Positions 40,148-48,923 of a DNA stretch of 64,000 nt are shown piece by piece. A model generated the notes under the pieces. That model saw nothing but the letters and a program-made list of their open reading frames with translations, searched no databases and was not told the origin of the DNA. Position 1 is the first letter of the stretch, and every line of letters starts with the position of its first letter. The position numbers were made by a program, and so were the translations under genes. Source of the DNA: CAZDUS01 sp964535015 (GTDB lineage Bacteria; Verrucomicrobiota; Kiritimatiellia; CAIKKV01; CAITUY01); contig CAZHRU010000001.1 of assembly GCA_964535015.1 (NCBI GenBank), positions 1 to 64,000 on the forward strand. Reading direction: 5' to 3'.

Positions 40148-42291
40148 GCAGGCTTTCGCGGGAGGAAGCGCTCGGGATGCTGAACTCCGCGGCATTGGCC
40201 GGGTTGGCGGGGCAGGCGGATGCCGAACGGGTGCGCCGGTATGGCCGACGGGTTCACTACACGCACAGTTTGAACATCAATCCCACCAACGTGTGTGAGA
40301 ATCGGTGCGAACTGTGTGCGTTCTGGCGGGAGCCCGGTGCTCCGGATGCGTATGGGATGGACTTGGGTGAAGTTCGGCAACGTCTGGAGAAGGCCAGGGA
40401 TCAGGGGTTGACTGAACTGCATGTGGTTGGAGGGTGCGCTCCTGCGTTCGGGTTGGCGTATCACCTGAACCTTTTCCGGATGGCGCGCGAGGTACTGCCC
40501 GGGGTTTTGGTGCAGGGTCTGACGGCGGTAGAGGTTGATTACCTGGCGCGGCGGGAACGGATTAGCCTGCGGGAGGTATTGGGGCAACTTCAGGCGGCCG
40601 GGTTGGGGTGCCTGCCCGGAGGCGGGGCGGAAATCTTCAATGAGTCGGTACGGGTCAGGATTTGCTCCCACAAGATATCAGGCGAGCAATGGTTGGCGGT
40701 GCATCGGGAGGCGCACCAGTTGGGGATGTCCACCAATGCGACCATGCTCTTCGGGCATTTGGAAACGGCGGAGGACATTGTCGATCATCTGGACCGGCTG
40801 AGGGCGTTGCAGGATGAAACGGGGGGATTCAAGGCGTTTGTGGCCTTGCCGTTCCATCCGACGGGGGCCCGACTGCCGGTCAGGTACGGGCCCGGCGGGA
40901 GTGTGGTGACGCGAGTAGTCGCCCTGGCCCGGCTGTATTTGGACAACATTCCGCACATTAGGGTGCTGGCCAACTATGTGGACCGCAAACTGCTCGGAGT
41001 CCTGGTGTATTCCGGTGTTGATGACGTGGGGCCGACGAGTCTGGATGAACGTATTGTGCGTGCGGCGGGAGCGCCGGATGCCCGCCGGTTGGCGGGAGCG
41101 GATGCCATGCGCGAGTTCCTGGAGAGTGTGGGGGGCGAACCGGTGCTGACCGAGAGTACGTATCGGAACGTTGATGCGTCAGGTGGAACGGTTCGCAGGG
41201 CGCAGGGGAGCGGCACGGTGAACGATGTGTTGGCCGATATACTGGCCGGGAAGCGGATTTCGGCTGAGCAGGCCGTTGTGTTGCACGAGCAGGCGGGACT
41301 CCATGAACTCGGGTTGGCGGCCCATCAGCGCCGGATGGCGGTGGTTCCGGGTTGTGAGGTGACGTATGTATTGGACCGCAACCTTTCGTTCACGAATGTC
41401 TGCGAAGCGGGTTGCCGGTTCTGTGCATTTCATGTCAAACCGGGTGCTGTCGGTGGTTTTCTGATGTCAATCGACGAGATTGTGAAGGTGGTGGTTGAGG
41501 CGGAGTCCGGAGGCGCCACGCAGATACTGATTCAGGGCGGGCTAAATCCTGACTTGAAGATCGAGTTTTACGAGGAGATGTTCCGTGCCATAAAGCGTTG
41601 CACGGGTGTCTGGCTGCATTGCCTGTCGCCGGCGGAGATTCTTTTCCTGTCACGTCAGTCGGGGTTGACGGTGAAGGGAACCTTGGAACGGTTGGTGGCG
41701 GCGGGGCTTGATTCGCTGCCGGGGGGCGGGGCAGAGATACTCGTGGATGAGGTTCGCCGAGAGGTGTCGCCCCACAAGATAACGGCGGGAGATTGGTTGC
41801 GTGTGATGGAAACGGCACACGAGGTGGGTCTGAAGGCGTCGGCCACGATGGTCTACGGGTTTGGCGAGACGGCGGCACAACGGGTTCAGCATCTGATGTG
41901 CATCCGGGACTTGCAGGACCGGACGGGGGTTTTCACGGCGTTCATTCCGTGGAGTTTCCAGCCGGACAGGACGCTGATACAGCAACCGAAGGCCAACGGT
42001 CTCGACTATCTGCGGATGGTGGCACTGGCCAGACTGGTGCTTGATAATGTGCCGCATGTTCAGGCCGGGTGGGTGACTGAGGGTCCTGACATGGCCCAAC
42101 TGGCCCTGGACTACGGCGCGGATGATTTTGGCGGGGTTCTGATGGAGGAGAAAGTCGTCAAGGCGACAGGGGTCGGTTATGAGATTGCTTTGGACCATCT
42201 CATTGATCTGGTTCGGCAGATCGGAATGATACCGGTGCAACGAACGACGCAGTATGGGGTGGTCAGGAGCCTGGAAAGCGTGAAAGCGTGA
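40144..42291 (+). CDS. Fusion of aminofutalosine synthase (MqnE) and cyclic dehypoxanthine futalosine synthase (MqnC)
   Basis: A 715-residue double radical-SAM protein. The N-terminal half (to about residue 360) has the cluster motif CENRCELC (Cys51, Cys55, Cys58) and MqnE features: LHVVGGCAPAFGLAYHLNLF, GGGAEIFNESVRVRICSHKI, ATMLFGHLETAEDIVDHL. The C-terminal half has CEAGCRFC (Cys420, Cys424, Cys427) and MqnC features: ILIQGGLNPDLKIEFYEEMF, LHCLSPAEI, GGGAEILVDEVRREVSPHKI, ATMVYGFGETAAQRVQHL. The first would make aminofutalosine from the MqnA product and SAM, the second would cyclise dehypoxanthine futalosine. Each half carries its own CxxxCxxC and could be active. There is no stop or frame change between them. 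It is the last gene of the operon. Confidence 0.93.
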   Translation: MSRLSREEALGMLNSAALAGLAGQADAERVRRYGRRVHYTHSLNINPTNVCENRCELCAFWREPGAPDAYGMDLGEVRQRLEKARDQGLTELHVVGGCAPAFGLAYHLNLFRMAREVLPGVLVQGLTAVEVDYLARRERISLREVLGQLQAAGLGCLPGGGAEIFNESVRVRICSHKISGEQWLAVHREAHQLGMSTNATMLFGHLETAEDIVDHLDRLRALQDETGGFKAFVALPFHPTGARLPVRYGPGGSVVTRVVALARLYLDNIPHIRVLANYVDRKLLGVLVYSGVDDVGPTSLDERIVRAAGAPDARRLAGADAMREFLESVGGEPVLTESTYRNVDASGGTVRRAQGSGTVNDVLADILAGKRISAEQAVVLHEQAGLHELGLAAHQRRMAVVPGCEVTYVLDRNLSFTNVCEAGCRFCAFHVKPGAVGGFLMSIDEIVKVVVEAESGGATQILIQGGLNPDLKIEFYEEMFRAIKRCTGVWLHCLSPAEILFLSRQSGLTVKGTLERLVAAGLDSLPGGGAEILVDEVRREVSPHKITAGDWLRVMETAHEVGLKASATMVYGFGETAAQRVQHLMCIRDLQDRTGVFTAFIPWSFQPDRTLIQQPKANGLDYLRMVALARLVLDNVPHVQAGWVTEGPDMAQLALDYGADDFGGVLMEEKVVKATGVGYEIALDHLIDLVRQIGMIPVQRTTQYGVVRSLESVKA

Positions 42292-42423
42292 AAGCTTTGT
42301 CGTTTTCTGCCTTGACGCAAGAGAGGTCTGTGCGAAACTCATTCCCTTTTCAGGGGCAGTCTCACGAATGACGTTGGGATGGATTGCAGGTAGACACTAT
42401 CAACCGGTGGCGAGGATATTGAG

Positions 42424-44070
42424 ATGAACACGGACTCTGTGGAACGGGATACCATTGAAGTAGACATCCTATGCGTGGGGGCGGGGGTGGCGTCGCTGAC
42501 GACGGCGCTTCGGTTACTCAGGCGGTGCCAGGAAAACAAGACTGACAAGCCCTCGATCATGATCATCGAGAAGGGTGCCGCGGTGGGTGGGCATGTGCTT
42601 TCCGGGGCGGTTATTGATCCGGAGCCGCTAAAGGAGTTGCTGACACCGGAGGAATATGCGGCGATGCCGGTGCAGACGTTGGTGAAGCGCGAACAGATAC
42701 TCCGCCTGGCGGCGGGCGGTTCGATGCGGGTGCCGTGGGTGCCGTCGGAGATGCATTCACAGGGGTTGCCGATCGTTTCCCTCTCCCGGTTTGTGAAATG
42801 GTTGAGCGGCCTCGTCGAGGCCGCCGGGGCGGAGATTTACACCGATATGTCCGGGGCGGAACTGCTTTGGGAGGGGGATCGTGTGGCGGGGGTGCGCCTG
42901 CGTGACCGAGGATGGGACAAGCATGGTCAGAAGCGGTCGCAGTTTGAGGCGGGCGCTGACATCCGCGCGAAGGTGGTTGTGCTTGGCGAAGGGGCGTCCG
43001 GTTACTTGACTGAGGGGTTGGTGGCGAAGAAGCATATGGCGGAGGGCAGGAACGCGCAGGCGTACGCCCTGGGGATCAAGGAGATTTTCAATGTTCCGGC
43101 AGCGCCTGAGCGCGTGGGCGAGGTCATTCATACGTTCGGTTATCCCTTGGATTCCGGCACCTACGGAGGTGGGTTTATTTATCGAGTGAGTGACACACGC
43201 GTGGCGGTGGGGCTTGTCACAGGACTGGACTACCGGCCAGCGGAACTCAACACCCATGAATTATTCCGGGCGTTCAAGGCGCATCCGGTGGTGGCGAAGG
43301 AAATTGCAGGGGGCGACGTGGTGTCCTATGGCGCCAAGGTTCTCCCCGAGGCGGGATACTTTGCGATTCCGGAATTGGTAACGGACGGGGCGGTTATCGT
43401 GGGCGACGGGGCGGGGCTGCTCGATTCCGTGCGGTTGAAGGGCGTACATATGGCGGTCTACTCCGGCATGGCCGCGGGCGATGCGTTGTGGGGTTGCTGG
43501 CAGAAGAAGGACTGGTCAACGACGTTGCTGAAGGAGTACCCGGCACGACTTCAGACTAGCAAGGGATGGACTGACATTCGCAAGATTCGCAATGTACGTG
43601 CCTCCTTCAAGTTCGGGATGCTGCCGGGAATCATGGCCACGGGAATGAGTCTGGTGACGGGAGGGTGGTTACCGCCAGGGCGGGTGCGAAGGCGGCCGGA
43701 CCATGAGGGGATGGCCCGAATCGGGGAAGGTTGCAAACTTCCGGTCCCGCCAAAGGCCAACAGTTCCAAGCAGCAACTCGATCTGCTGACGGACGTTTTT
43801 CATTCAGGGACCAAACACGAGGAGCATCAACCCTCGCACGTGCACATCCTGGACAGGGGCGTGTGCCTGAAGTGCAAGGCGGAGTATGATGCGCCCTGTA
43901 CGCGGTTTTGCCCGGCCCAGGTGTATGAATGGGACGAGGCAGAAAAGCAGGTTCGGGTTTCGTTCACGAACTGCCTGCACTGCAAGACCTGCCAGATCAA
44001 GAACCCGAAACGGAATATTGAATGGGTCACTCCTGAGGGCGGCGGCGGTCCGGCCTACACGGACATGTGA
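42424..44070 (+). CDS. Electron-transfer flavoprotein:quinone oxidoreductase
   Basis: A 548-residue ETF-QO/FixC-type flavoprotein that passes electrons from ETF to membrane quinone. The FAD-binding start is DILCVGAGVASLTTALRLL, and GGHVLSGAVIDPEPLKELL, GYPLDSGTYGGGFIYR and GLLDSVRLKGVHMAVYSGM are typical of the family. The C-terminus has the 4Fe-4S region (GVCLKCKAEYDAPCTRFCPA and NCLHCKTCQIKNP). It follows the menaquinone operon after 132 bp, so the quinone it reduces is probably menaquinone. No etfA or etfB lies in the window. Confidence 0.95.
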   Translation: MNTDSVERDTIEVDILCVGAGVASLTTALRLLRRCQENKTDKPSIMIIEKGAAVGGHVLSGAVIDPEPLKELLTPEEYAAMPVQTLVKREQILRLAAGGSMRVPWVPSEMHSQGLPIVSLSRFVKWLSGLVEAAGAEIYTDMSGAELLWEGDRVAGVRLRDRGWDKHGQKRSQFEAGADIRAKVVVLGEGASGYLTEGLVAKKHMAEGRNAQAYALGIKEIFNVPAAPERVGEVIHTFGYPLDSGTYGGGFIYRVSDTRVAVGLVTGLDYRPAELNTHELFRAFKAHPVVAKEIAGGDVVSYGAKVLPEAGYFAIPELVTDGAVIVGDGAGLLDSVRLKGVHMAVYSGMAAGDALWGCWQKKDWSTTLLKEYPARLQTSKGWTDIRKIRNVRASFKFGMLPGIMATGMSLVTGGWLPPGRVRRRPDHEGMARIGEGCKLPVPPKANSSKQQLDLLTDVFHSGTKHEEHQPSHVHILDRGVCLKCKAEYDAPCTRFCPAQVYEWDEAEKQVRVSFTNCLHCKTCQIKNPKRNIEWVTPEGGGGPAYTDM

Positions 44071-44080
44071 CCACCGGGCG

Positions 44081-45154
44081 TCAGCGCGGCAGTTTCATCT
44101 CCGATAACGTGACGTCCGGTTCGTGATAGCGGCGGAAGCATTTGGTCAACGTTGTGTAGGTGAAGGCGGCATTCACCGCGCGGGAACGCAGACCTACCCA
44201 GAAGATCAGGTATCCCAGAAACAGGATGGCAAGGTAGAAGGGGTACTGCAGGACCTGCAGAAGGCGGTCACTGGCGGTTACGGGCAACTGCGCCAGGACG
44301 GAGGTCAATCCAACCGCGATAACGGACAGGAGATAGGACATCGCCATTCCCAGTAATACGGCCCACGAATGGCCCGCTTCCACCGCCTGCCGGGGGCACA
44401 CGGACATGCAGCGCATGCAACTCTCACATTTCAGCGTCCAATAGGGGCGCCGCCGATCAGTCGAGCCGCGCCACACCACGCCTCCGTGCGGACAGCAGGC
44501 GACGCAAAGGCCGCACAGGTCGCAGCGGGAACTTGCAAAGAAAAGTTTGGCGAGCAGGAAACGTCCATACAGGAGGTAGCCAAATGACACGGGTAGTAAG
44601 AAGAGGCCCAAAAGTAGCGGCACAAACCCCATGAACCGTGTTCGCCCTTCCAGTAGGGGAACCAGGAAGTCTGCAGTCTTGGTGCGGGCGTGGTTGATGA
44701 TGGACTCGACCTTTTCGGGGGCGAGAGCGGAGTGTACGGCGGTCCAGTTGACTGGCATATCCACACCGGCCACCCCCCGAACCCGGTACCCTCGAATGGC
44801 AAGAATCAGGGCGATCAGGTACCCGGCGGTTCCCTCCAATCCGGGAATACGATATCCCCAGAACTGGGTCCCCCCCCGTGTAGCGACAACGAAGGCGGGA
44901 GTTCCCCGTCCCCAAGGCAGGCGGAACGCCAGTGAAAGTGCTGGCCATGGCGCGGTAAACCCGTGGGTAGGCATGAGCATTGCCAGCAGGTTCCCCCGAC
45001 CAGCGGTGTTCGGCAAGGGGTTGACGCCTGAACCGATTTGCAGCAGGTGGGTGGCCATGCCACGGTCATGCGCCAGGCGCTGCATCCACAAGGCGACCCG
45101 GTAGGTGTTACCCGTGCCGCTCATGAAATACAGGTTCAGGGTTTCCGGGGGCAC
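44081..45154 (-). CDS. EFR1-type flavodoxin/ferredoxin membrane protein
   Basis: A 357-residue protein. Residues 1 to about 170 are flavodoxin-like (LNLYFMSGTGNTYRVA is the FMN-phosphate loop). A hydrophobic segment near 175-205 is followed by two 4Fe-4S motifs (CDLCGLCVACCP and CESCMRCMSVCP), then two or three more transmembrane helices to the C-terminus. It combines a flavin, two clusters and membrane anchoring, as in EFR1 family proteins, and could move electrons to or from the membrane. It is the last gene of the purA-to-ispG operon (10 bp after ispG) and converges on ETF-QO with a 10 bp gap. Its partner is unknown. Confidence 0.82.
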   Translation of the reverse strand: MPPETLNLYFMSGTGNTYRVALWMQRLAHDRGMATHLLQIGSGVNPLPNTAGRGNLLAMLMPTHGFTAPWPALSLAFRLPWGRGTPAFVVATRGGTQFWGYRIPGLEGTAGYLIALILAIRGYRVRGVAGVDMPVNWTAVHSALAPEKVESIINHARTKTADFLVPLLEGRTRFMGFVPLLLGLFLLPVSFGYLLYGRFLLAKLFFASSRCDLCGLCVACCPHGGVVWRGSTDRRRPYWTLKCESCMRCMSVCPRQAVEAGHSWAVLLGMAMSYLLSVIAVGLTSVLAQLPVTASDRLLQVLQYPFYLAILFLGYLIFWVGLRSRAVNAAFTYTTLTKCFRRYHEPDVTLSEMKLPR

Positions 45155-45164
45155 GGGCCCTCCT

Positions 45165-46259
45165 TCATGAAGATTTGAAGAGTCGCACCTGTTTCATCAG
45201 GTGATCGAGGATATCGGCCTCGGCGATGGTGGCGAGTAACTCGCCCCTGACATACAAGGCGGCCTTGCCCTTGCCGCCGGCGATGGCGATATCGGCCTCG
45301 CGGGCTTCGCCGGGACCGTTCACCACGCATCCCATCACGGCCACCGTCGGGCGTGCGGCCTCGGGATGGGTCCGATAGTGAGCCTCCAACGCGGACTCCA
45401 CCCGGCGTGCCAGGGCAACCACATCGATCTGGATTCTTCCGCAGGTGGGGCAGGAGATGACCGATGCTCCCGGGGGACAGAGTCCGAAGCAGCGGAGTAG
45501 TTCGAGTCCGACGCGCACTTCCTGGGCGGGTTCGTCGGTCAGCGAGACGCGAAGGGTATCGCCGATGCCCTCAGAGAGGAGCAGTCCCATGGCGACGCTG
45601 GATCGGACGGTGCCGGCCAGCAGGGTTCCGGCTTCCGTGACGCCGAGGTGGAGGGGGTGATCGGTGGCGAGCGAAAGGAGGCGGTAGGACTCCACGGTGC
45701 GTGCCACGTCGGAGGCCTTTACCGAAATCTTGATCCAGGGGTGGCCGGCATCCTCGAGGATGCGTACGTGCCGCATGGCGCTTTCGACCATGGCCTGGGG
45801 CGTGGCGCCGCCGTACTTTTCCAGAAGATCCTTTTCGAGGGACCCGGCGTTGACGCCGATGCGGATGGGGACCTTTCGTCCGGCGGCGGCGCTGACGACC
45901 TCGCGGACACGGTCCAATCCGCCGATATTGCCGGGGTTGATCCGCAGTCCATCCACGCCGCTGTCCAGGGCGATGAGGGCGAGTTTGTGCTGAAAATGGA
46001 TGTCGGCGACGAGGGGGATGGAGACCTCGCGCCGGATGTCGGCCAGGGCCCGTGCGGCAGGTTCGTCGACGACCGCGAGGCGAACGATGTGGCACCCGAG
46101 GGTTTGGAGGTCCAGGATTTGTTCAACGGTGGCCTTGACGTCACGGGTATCCGTCTTGGTCATGGTCTGGACGCTGACGGGGGCGGTACCGCCGACGGCC
46201 ACAGCGCCGATGTGGATCTGGCGGGTCGGGCGGCGTTTGGCGAGCAATACGCTTTGCAT
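45165..46259 (-). CDS. ispG: 4-hydroxy-3-methylbut-2-enyl diphosphate synthase (IspG/GcpE)
   Basis: A 364-residue enzyme of the MEP isoprenoid pathway that converts MEcPP to HMBPP. The TIM barrel shows RQIHIGAVAVGGTAPVSVQT and LRINPGNIGG; the C-terminal 4Fe-4S part has CPTCGR and GCVVNGPGEAREADI, giving the three Cys ligands. Length is typical of the short bacterial form. It is 6 bp downstream of rseP in the operon. Electrons must come from a ferredoxin or flavodoxin, and the adjacent EFR1-type protein is a conceivable though unproven donor. Confidence 0.96.
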   Translation of the reverse strand: MQSVLLAKRRPTRQIHIGAVAVGGTAPVSVQTMTKTDTRDVKATVEQILDLQTLGCHIVRLAVVDEPAARALADIRREVSIPLVADIHFQHKLALIALDSGVDGLRINPGNIGGLDRVREVVSAAAGRKVPIRIGVNAGSLEKDLLEKYGGATPQAMVESAMRHVRILEDAGHPWIKISVKASDVARTVESYRLLSLATDHPLHLGVTEAGTLLAGTVRSSVAMGLLLSEGIGDTLRVSLTDEPAQEVRVGLELLRCFGLCPPGASVISCPTCGRIQIDVVALARRVESALEAHYRTHPEAARPTVAVMGCVVNGPGEAREADIAIAGGKGKAALYVRGELLATIAEADILDHLMKQVRLFKSS

Positions 46260-46265
46260 GGGTCA

Positions 46266-47729
46266 CTATTCCGTTGAGGCAGGGGCAGGTGCAGGGTTGG
46301 GGGTAGCCGGCTGAACATTTTCCTGTTTCGGTTGGAGCAGGCGGTTAAGTTGTCGGCCCACCGGGGTCATTCGCCAGACATCGCGTCCGGTGAGAAAGAC
46401 GAACACAGTAATCAGGAGGATGGCAAACGTATTGGTGGCGATACTGATGACCCTGGCATGGACCGGGCGGCGGGTGATGAGTTCCCAGAGGCAGAAGAGG
46501 ATATGGCCGCCATCAAGGACGGGAATGGGCAGGATGTTGAGAATGGCCAGGTTGACGTTCAGGAAGGCGGTGAAGAAGACGGCCACCATGAGACTGATGC
46601 GCACAACGTAGTAGTAGGTGATCAGGATGGCGAGGGGCCCCCCGATCGAGCGGGCGGCCGGACCGGCCTGACCGGGTGTGGTCAGGGCTCCGAGGGTGCG
46701 GAAGATGGCGGTGGAATGCGACTTGATCTGGGACCAGGGAGACGGGTGTACGGTCTTGTCAAACTCGACGTCGGTCACGTTGAACTGCACACCGATCCGG
46801 ACTTGTTCTGTTTTCGGGTCATAATCGGGCGTGACGTGGCTGGTGACGAGTTCGTTGTTGCGGCGGACTTTGATAGGGGAGGTCAGTCCCTTTCGTTCCC
46901 CGACGAGAGCGATGAGTTGGGTACGGCTGATGATCTCGTGACCGTCGTACTCGACGATGATGTCGCCGCCCTGGAGGCCGGCGCGCGCCGCGCTCATGCC
47001 GGGATCGGTGGCGAGAACCATACACAAACTGCGGCCATCCACGCCGCCAAGGGTCTGCTCGCCGAACATGCCGCGTTCGGTGGGGATGGTGAGGGTCAAG
47101 GTTTCTCCGCCGCGTCGGACCGTGGCGTTAACAGACTCAAACCGGGCGCAGACCATGAGGAAATCGATCCAGCTTTGGACGGCCTCGCCGTTGGCGGAGA
47201 CCACGGCATCGCCAATGCGAAGGCCGGCCTTATACGCAAGGCTGTCGTTGGCAACATAGCCGACGATGGGGCTGGTTTCGGCCAGGGTGGCGGGTTTGCC
47301 GACGAGATAGACGACCCAGGCCAACATGATGGCGAGGATAATGTTGCCTGCGGCACCCGCCGCCGAGACCAGAATGCGTTTGGCCGGCGAGATGTAGGGG
47401 AGGTGACGGGGTGGCGAGTCGGGTGTTTCCGGGGCCGGCGCTTTCTCAAAGGGCTGGGGTTCATCAGTCTTGGATGACCCTTGGAGTTTTTCCATGCCGT
47501 TGGGGTCCAGTTGGGGAAGTGCGACATACCCGCCGAACGGAATGCATCCGATCTTGTAGACAATCCCGTTGACCTTGCGTTGCCACAGTGCCGGGCCAAA
47601 ACCGATGGAGAACACGTCCACGACCAGTCCGCACCACCGGGCAGCGAGGAAGTGGCCCAGTTCGTGAACAAAAATGGTGAGGCCAAAAAGCAGAGCAACG
47701 ACGGCGATGGTGAAAACGGTGGTTAACAT
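46266..47729 (-). CDS. rseP: Site-2 intramembrane zinc metalloprotease (RseP family)
   Basis: A 487-residue membrane protease. The zinc motif HELGH is in TIFVHELGHFLAARWCG near residue 22-28, followed by FSIGFGPALW. One PDZ domain is clear (ARAGLQGGDIIVEYDGHEI) and a first one is likely (YKAGLRIGDAVVSANGEAV). The third zinc ligand is in LNILPIPVLDGGHI. A cytoplasmic insertion rich in Pro and Glu lies near residues 80-115. RseP-type proteases cut membrane-bound anti-sigma factors. The place between dxr and ispG is the standard one. Confidence 0.94.
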   Translation of the reverse strand: MLTTVFTIAVVALLFGLTIFVHELGHFLAARWCGLVVDVFSIGFGPALWQRKVNGIVYKIGCIPFGGYVALPQLDPNGMEKLQGSSKTDEPQPFEKAPAPETPDSPPRHLPYISPAKRILVSAAGAAGNIILAIMLAWVVYLVGKPATLAETSPIVGYVANDSLAYKAGLRIGDAVVSANGEAVQSWIDFLMVCARFESVNATVRRGGETLTLTIPTERGMFGEQTLGGVDGRSLCMVLATDPGMSAARAGLQGGDIIVEYDGHEIISRTQLIALVGERKGLTSPIKVRRNNELVTSHVTPDYDPKTEQVRIGVQFNVTDVEFDKTVHPSPWSQIKSHSTAIFRTLGALTTPGQAGPAARSIGGPLAILITYYYVVRISLMVAVFFTAFLNVNLAILNILPIPVLDGGHILFCLWELITRRPVHARVISIATNTFAILLITVFVFLTGRDVWRMTPVGRQLNRLLQPKQENVQPATPNPAPAPASTE

Positions 47730-47741
47730 AGAGCAGTGTCC

Positions 47742-48923
47742 TTACTTTCGGTTGGCAGTGACTTGGCAGTGGCGGTTGGCTTCCTGACGGGCCCAGTGGT
47801 CGGCCCGGTCAATATCGTCCAGAGTGGGTTCATTGATGACATGGTGCAGATTCATGACGGCTTCAACGGTGTGCCAGATGCCGGAGAAGGCGAGTTGGCC
47901 GATCAGGAATCGGTCTACGGCGATTTCGTTGGCGGCGTTCAGGACAGCGGGCATGGAACCGCCGGTGATGGCCGCCTGACGGGCCAGTCGGAGACAGGGG
48001 AAGCGGATGAGGTCCGGGGCGTGGAAGTGGAGGGGCCCCATGTTGGCTAGGTCGAGGGCGGGGAGGCGTCCATCCACCCGGTCAGGATAGGTGAGCGCGT
48101 GTTGGATGGCGAAGCGCATATCGGGCGGACTTAACTGGGCGAGGACGCTTCCATCCACGAACTCCACCATGGAGTGGACGATGCTTTCGGGGTGAATGAC
48201 GACCTCGATGCGGTCGTAGGGGATTCCGAACAGCCAGTGGGCTTCCATGATTTCGAGGCCCTTGTTCATGAGGGTGGCGGAATCAACAGTGACTTTGCGG
48301 CCCATATTCCAGCGGGGATGTTTCAGGGCATCCGCGGCGGTAACCTTGTCGAAATCGAGATCGTGCCGGGTGGCAAAAGGGCCGCCCGAGGCGGTCAGGA
48401 TCAGGCGGCGGATTTCGGAGGAGGGGTGTCCGTCTATGCATTGGAAAATCGCGCTATGTTCGCTATCGACCGGAAGGAGGCGGGCGTGATGGCGGGTGGC
48501 GGTATCCATGACGGTTTTGCCGGCCGCAACCAGAACTTCCTTGGTGGCGAGGGCGACGTTGCGGCCCTGTTCCAGGGCCGCCAATACGGAGCGCAGTCCG
48601 GCCATGCCGACGAGTGCGCACAGGACGATATCGGCATCCGGCAGGGCGGCAAGGCGGGTAACGCCCGTATCGCCGGCATGAATAGCGATGCCGTGTGGAT
48701 GGCTGGCGGTGCAGGCGGCGGCAAGAGACGGGTCAGCGATGGCGATGTTGCGGACGTTGAGGTGACGAGCCTGTTCGAGCAGGCGGTCAACATTGGATCG
48801 CGCGGCCAGGCCGACGATTTCGATGCGGTCGGGCAGGGCGGCGGCCACGCGCAGGGCGTTTTCGCCAATCGAACCGGTGCTACCGAGGACGACGACACGT
48901 TTCTTAAGGGGGTTAGATGACAT
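47742..48923 (-). CDS. dxr: 1-deoxy-D-xylulose 5-phosphate reductoisomerase
   Basis: A 393-residue enzyme of the MEP pathway. The start at 48923 gives SSNPLKKRVVVLGSTGSIGE, with the NADPH-binding GSTGSIG; an upstream in-frame start at 48986 would extend into cdsA. Catalytic landmarks are LLPVDSEHSAIFQCI (metal-binding Asp/Glu), LILTASGGPF and HPRWNMGRKVTVDSATLMNK. It overlaps the cdsA stop by 11 bp and precedes rseP by 12 bp. Together with ispG and uppS it supplies isoprenoid precursors. Confidence 0.96.
   Translation of the reverse strand: MSSNPLKKRVVVLGSTGSIGENALRVAAALPDRIEIVGLAARSNVDRLLEQARHLNVRNIAIADPSLAAACTASHPHGIAIHAGDTGVTRLAALPDADIVLCALVGMAGLRSVLAALEQGRNVALATKEVLVAAGKTVMDTATRHHARLLPVDSEHSAIFQCIDGHPSSEIRRLILTASGGPFATRHDLDFDKVTAADALKHPRWNMGRKVTVDSATLMNKGLEIMEAHWLFGIPYDRIEVVIHPESIVHSMVEFVDGSVLAQLSPPDMRFAIQHALTYPDRVDGRLPALDLANMGPLHFHAPDLIRFPCLRLARQAAITGGSMPAVLNAANEIAVDRFLIGQLAFSGIWHTVEAVMNLHHVINEPTLDDIDRADHWARQEANRHCQVTANRK

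Noticed and set aside
42292..42423. Promoter of the ETF-QO gene
   Set aside because: A TTGACG sequence is present near 42313, but no acceptable -10 element follows at 16-18 bp, so no promoter is called.
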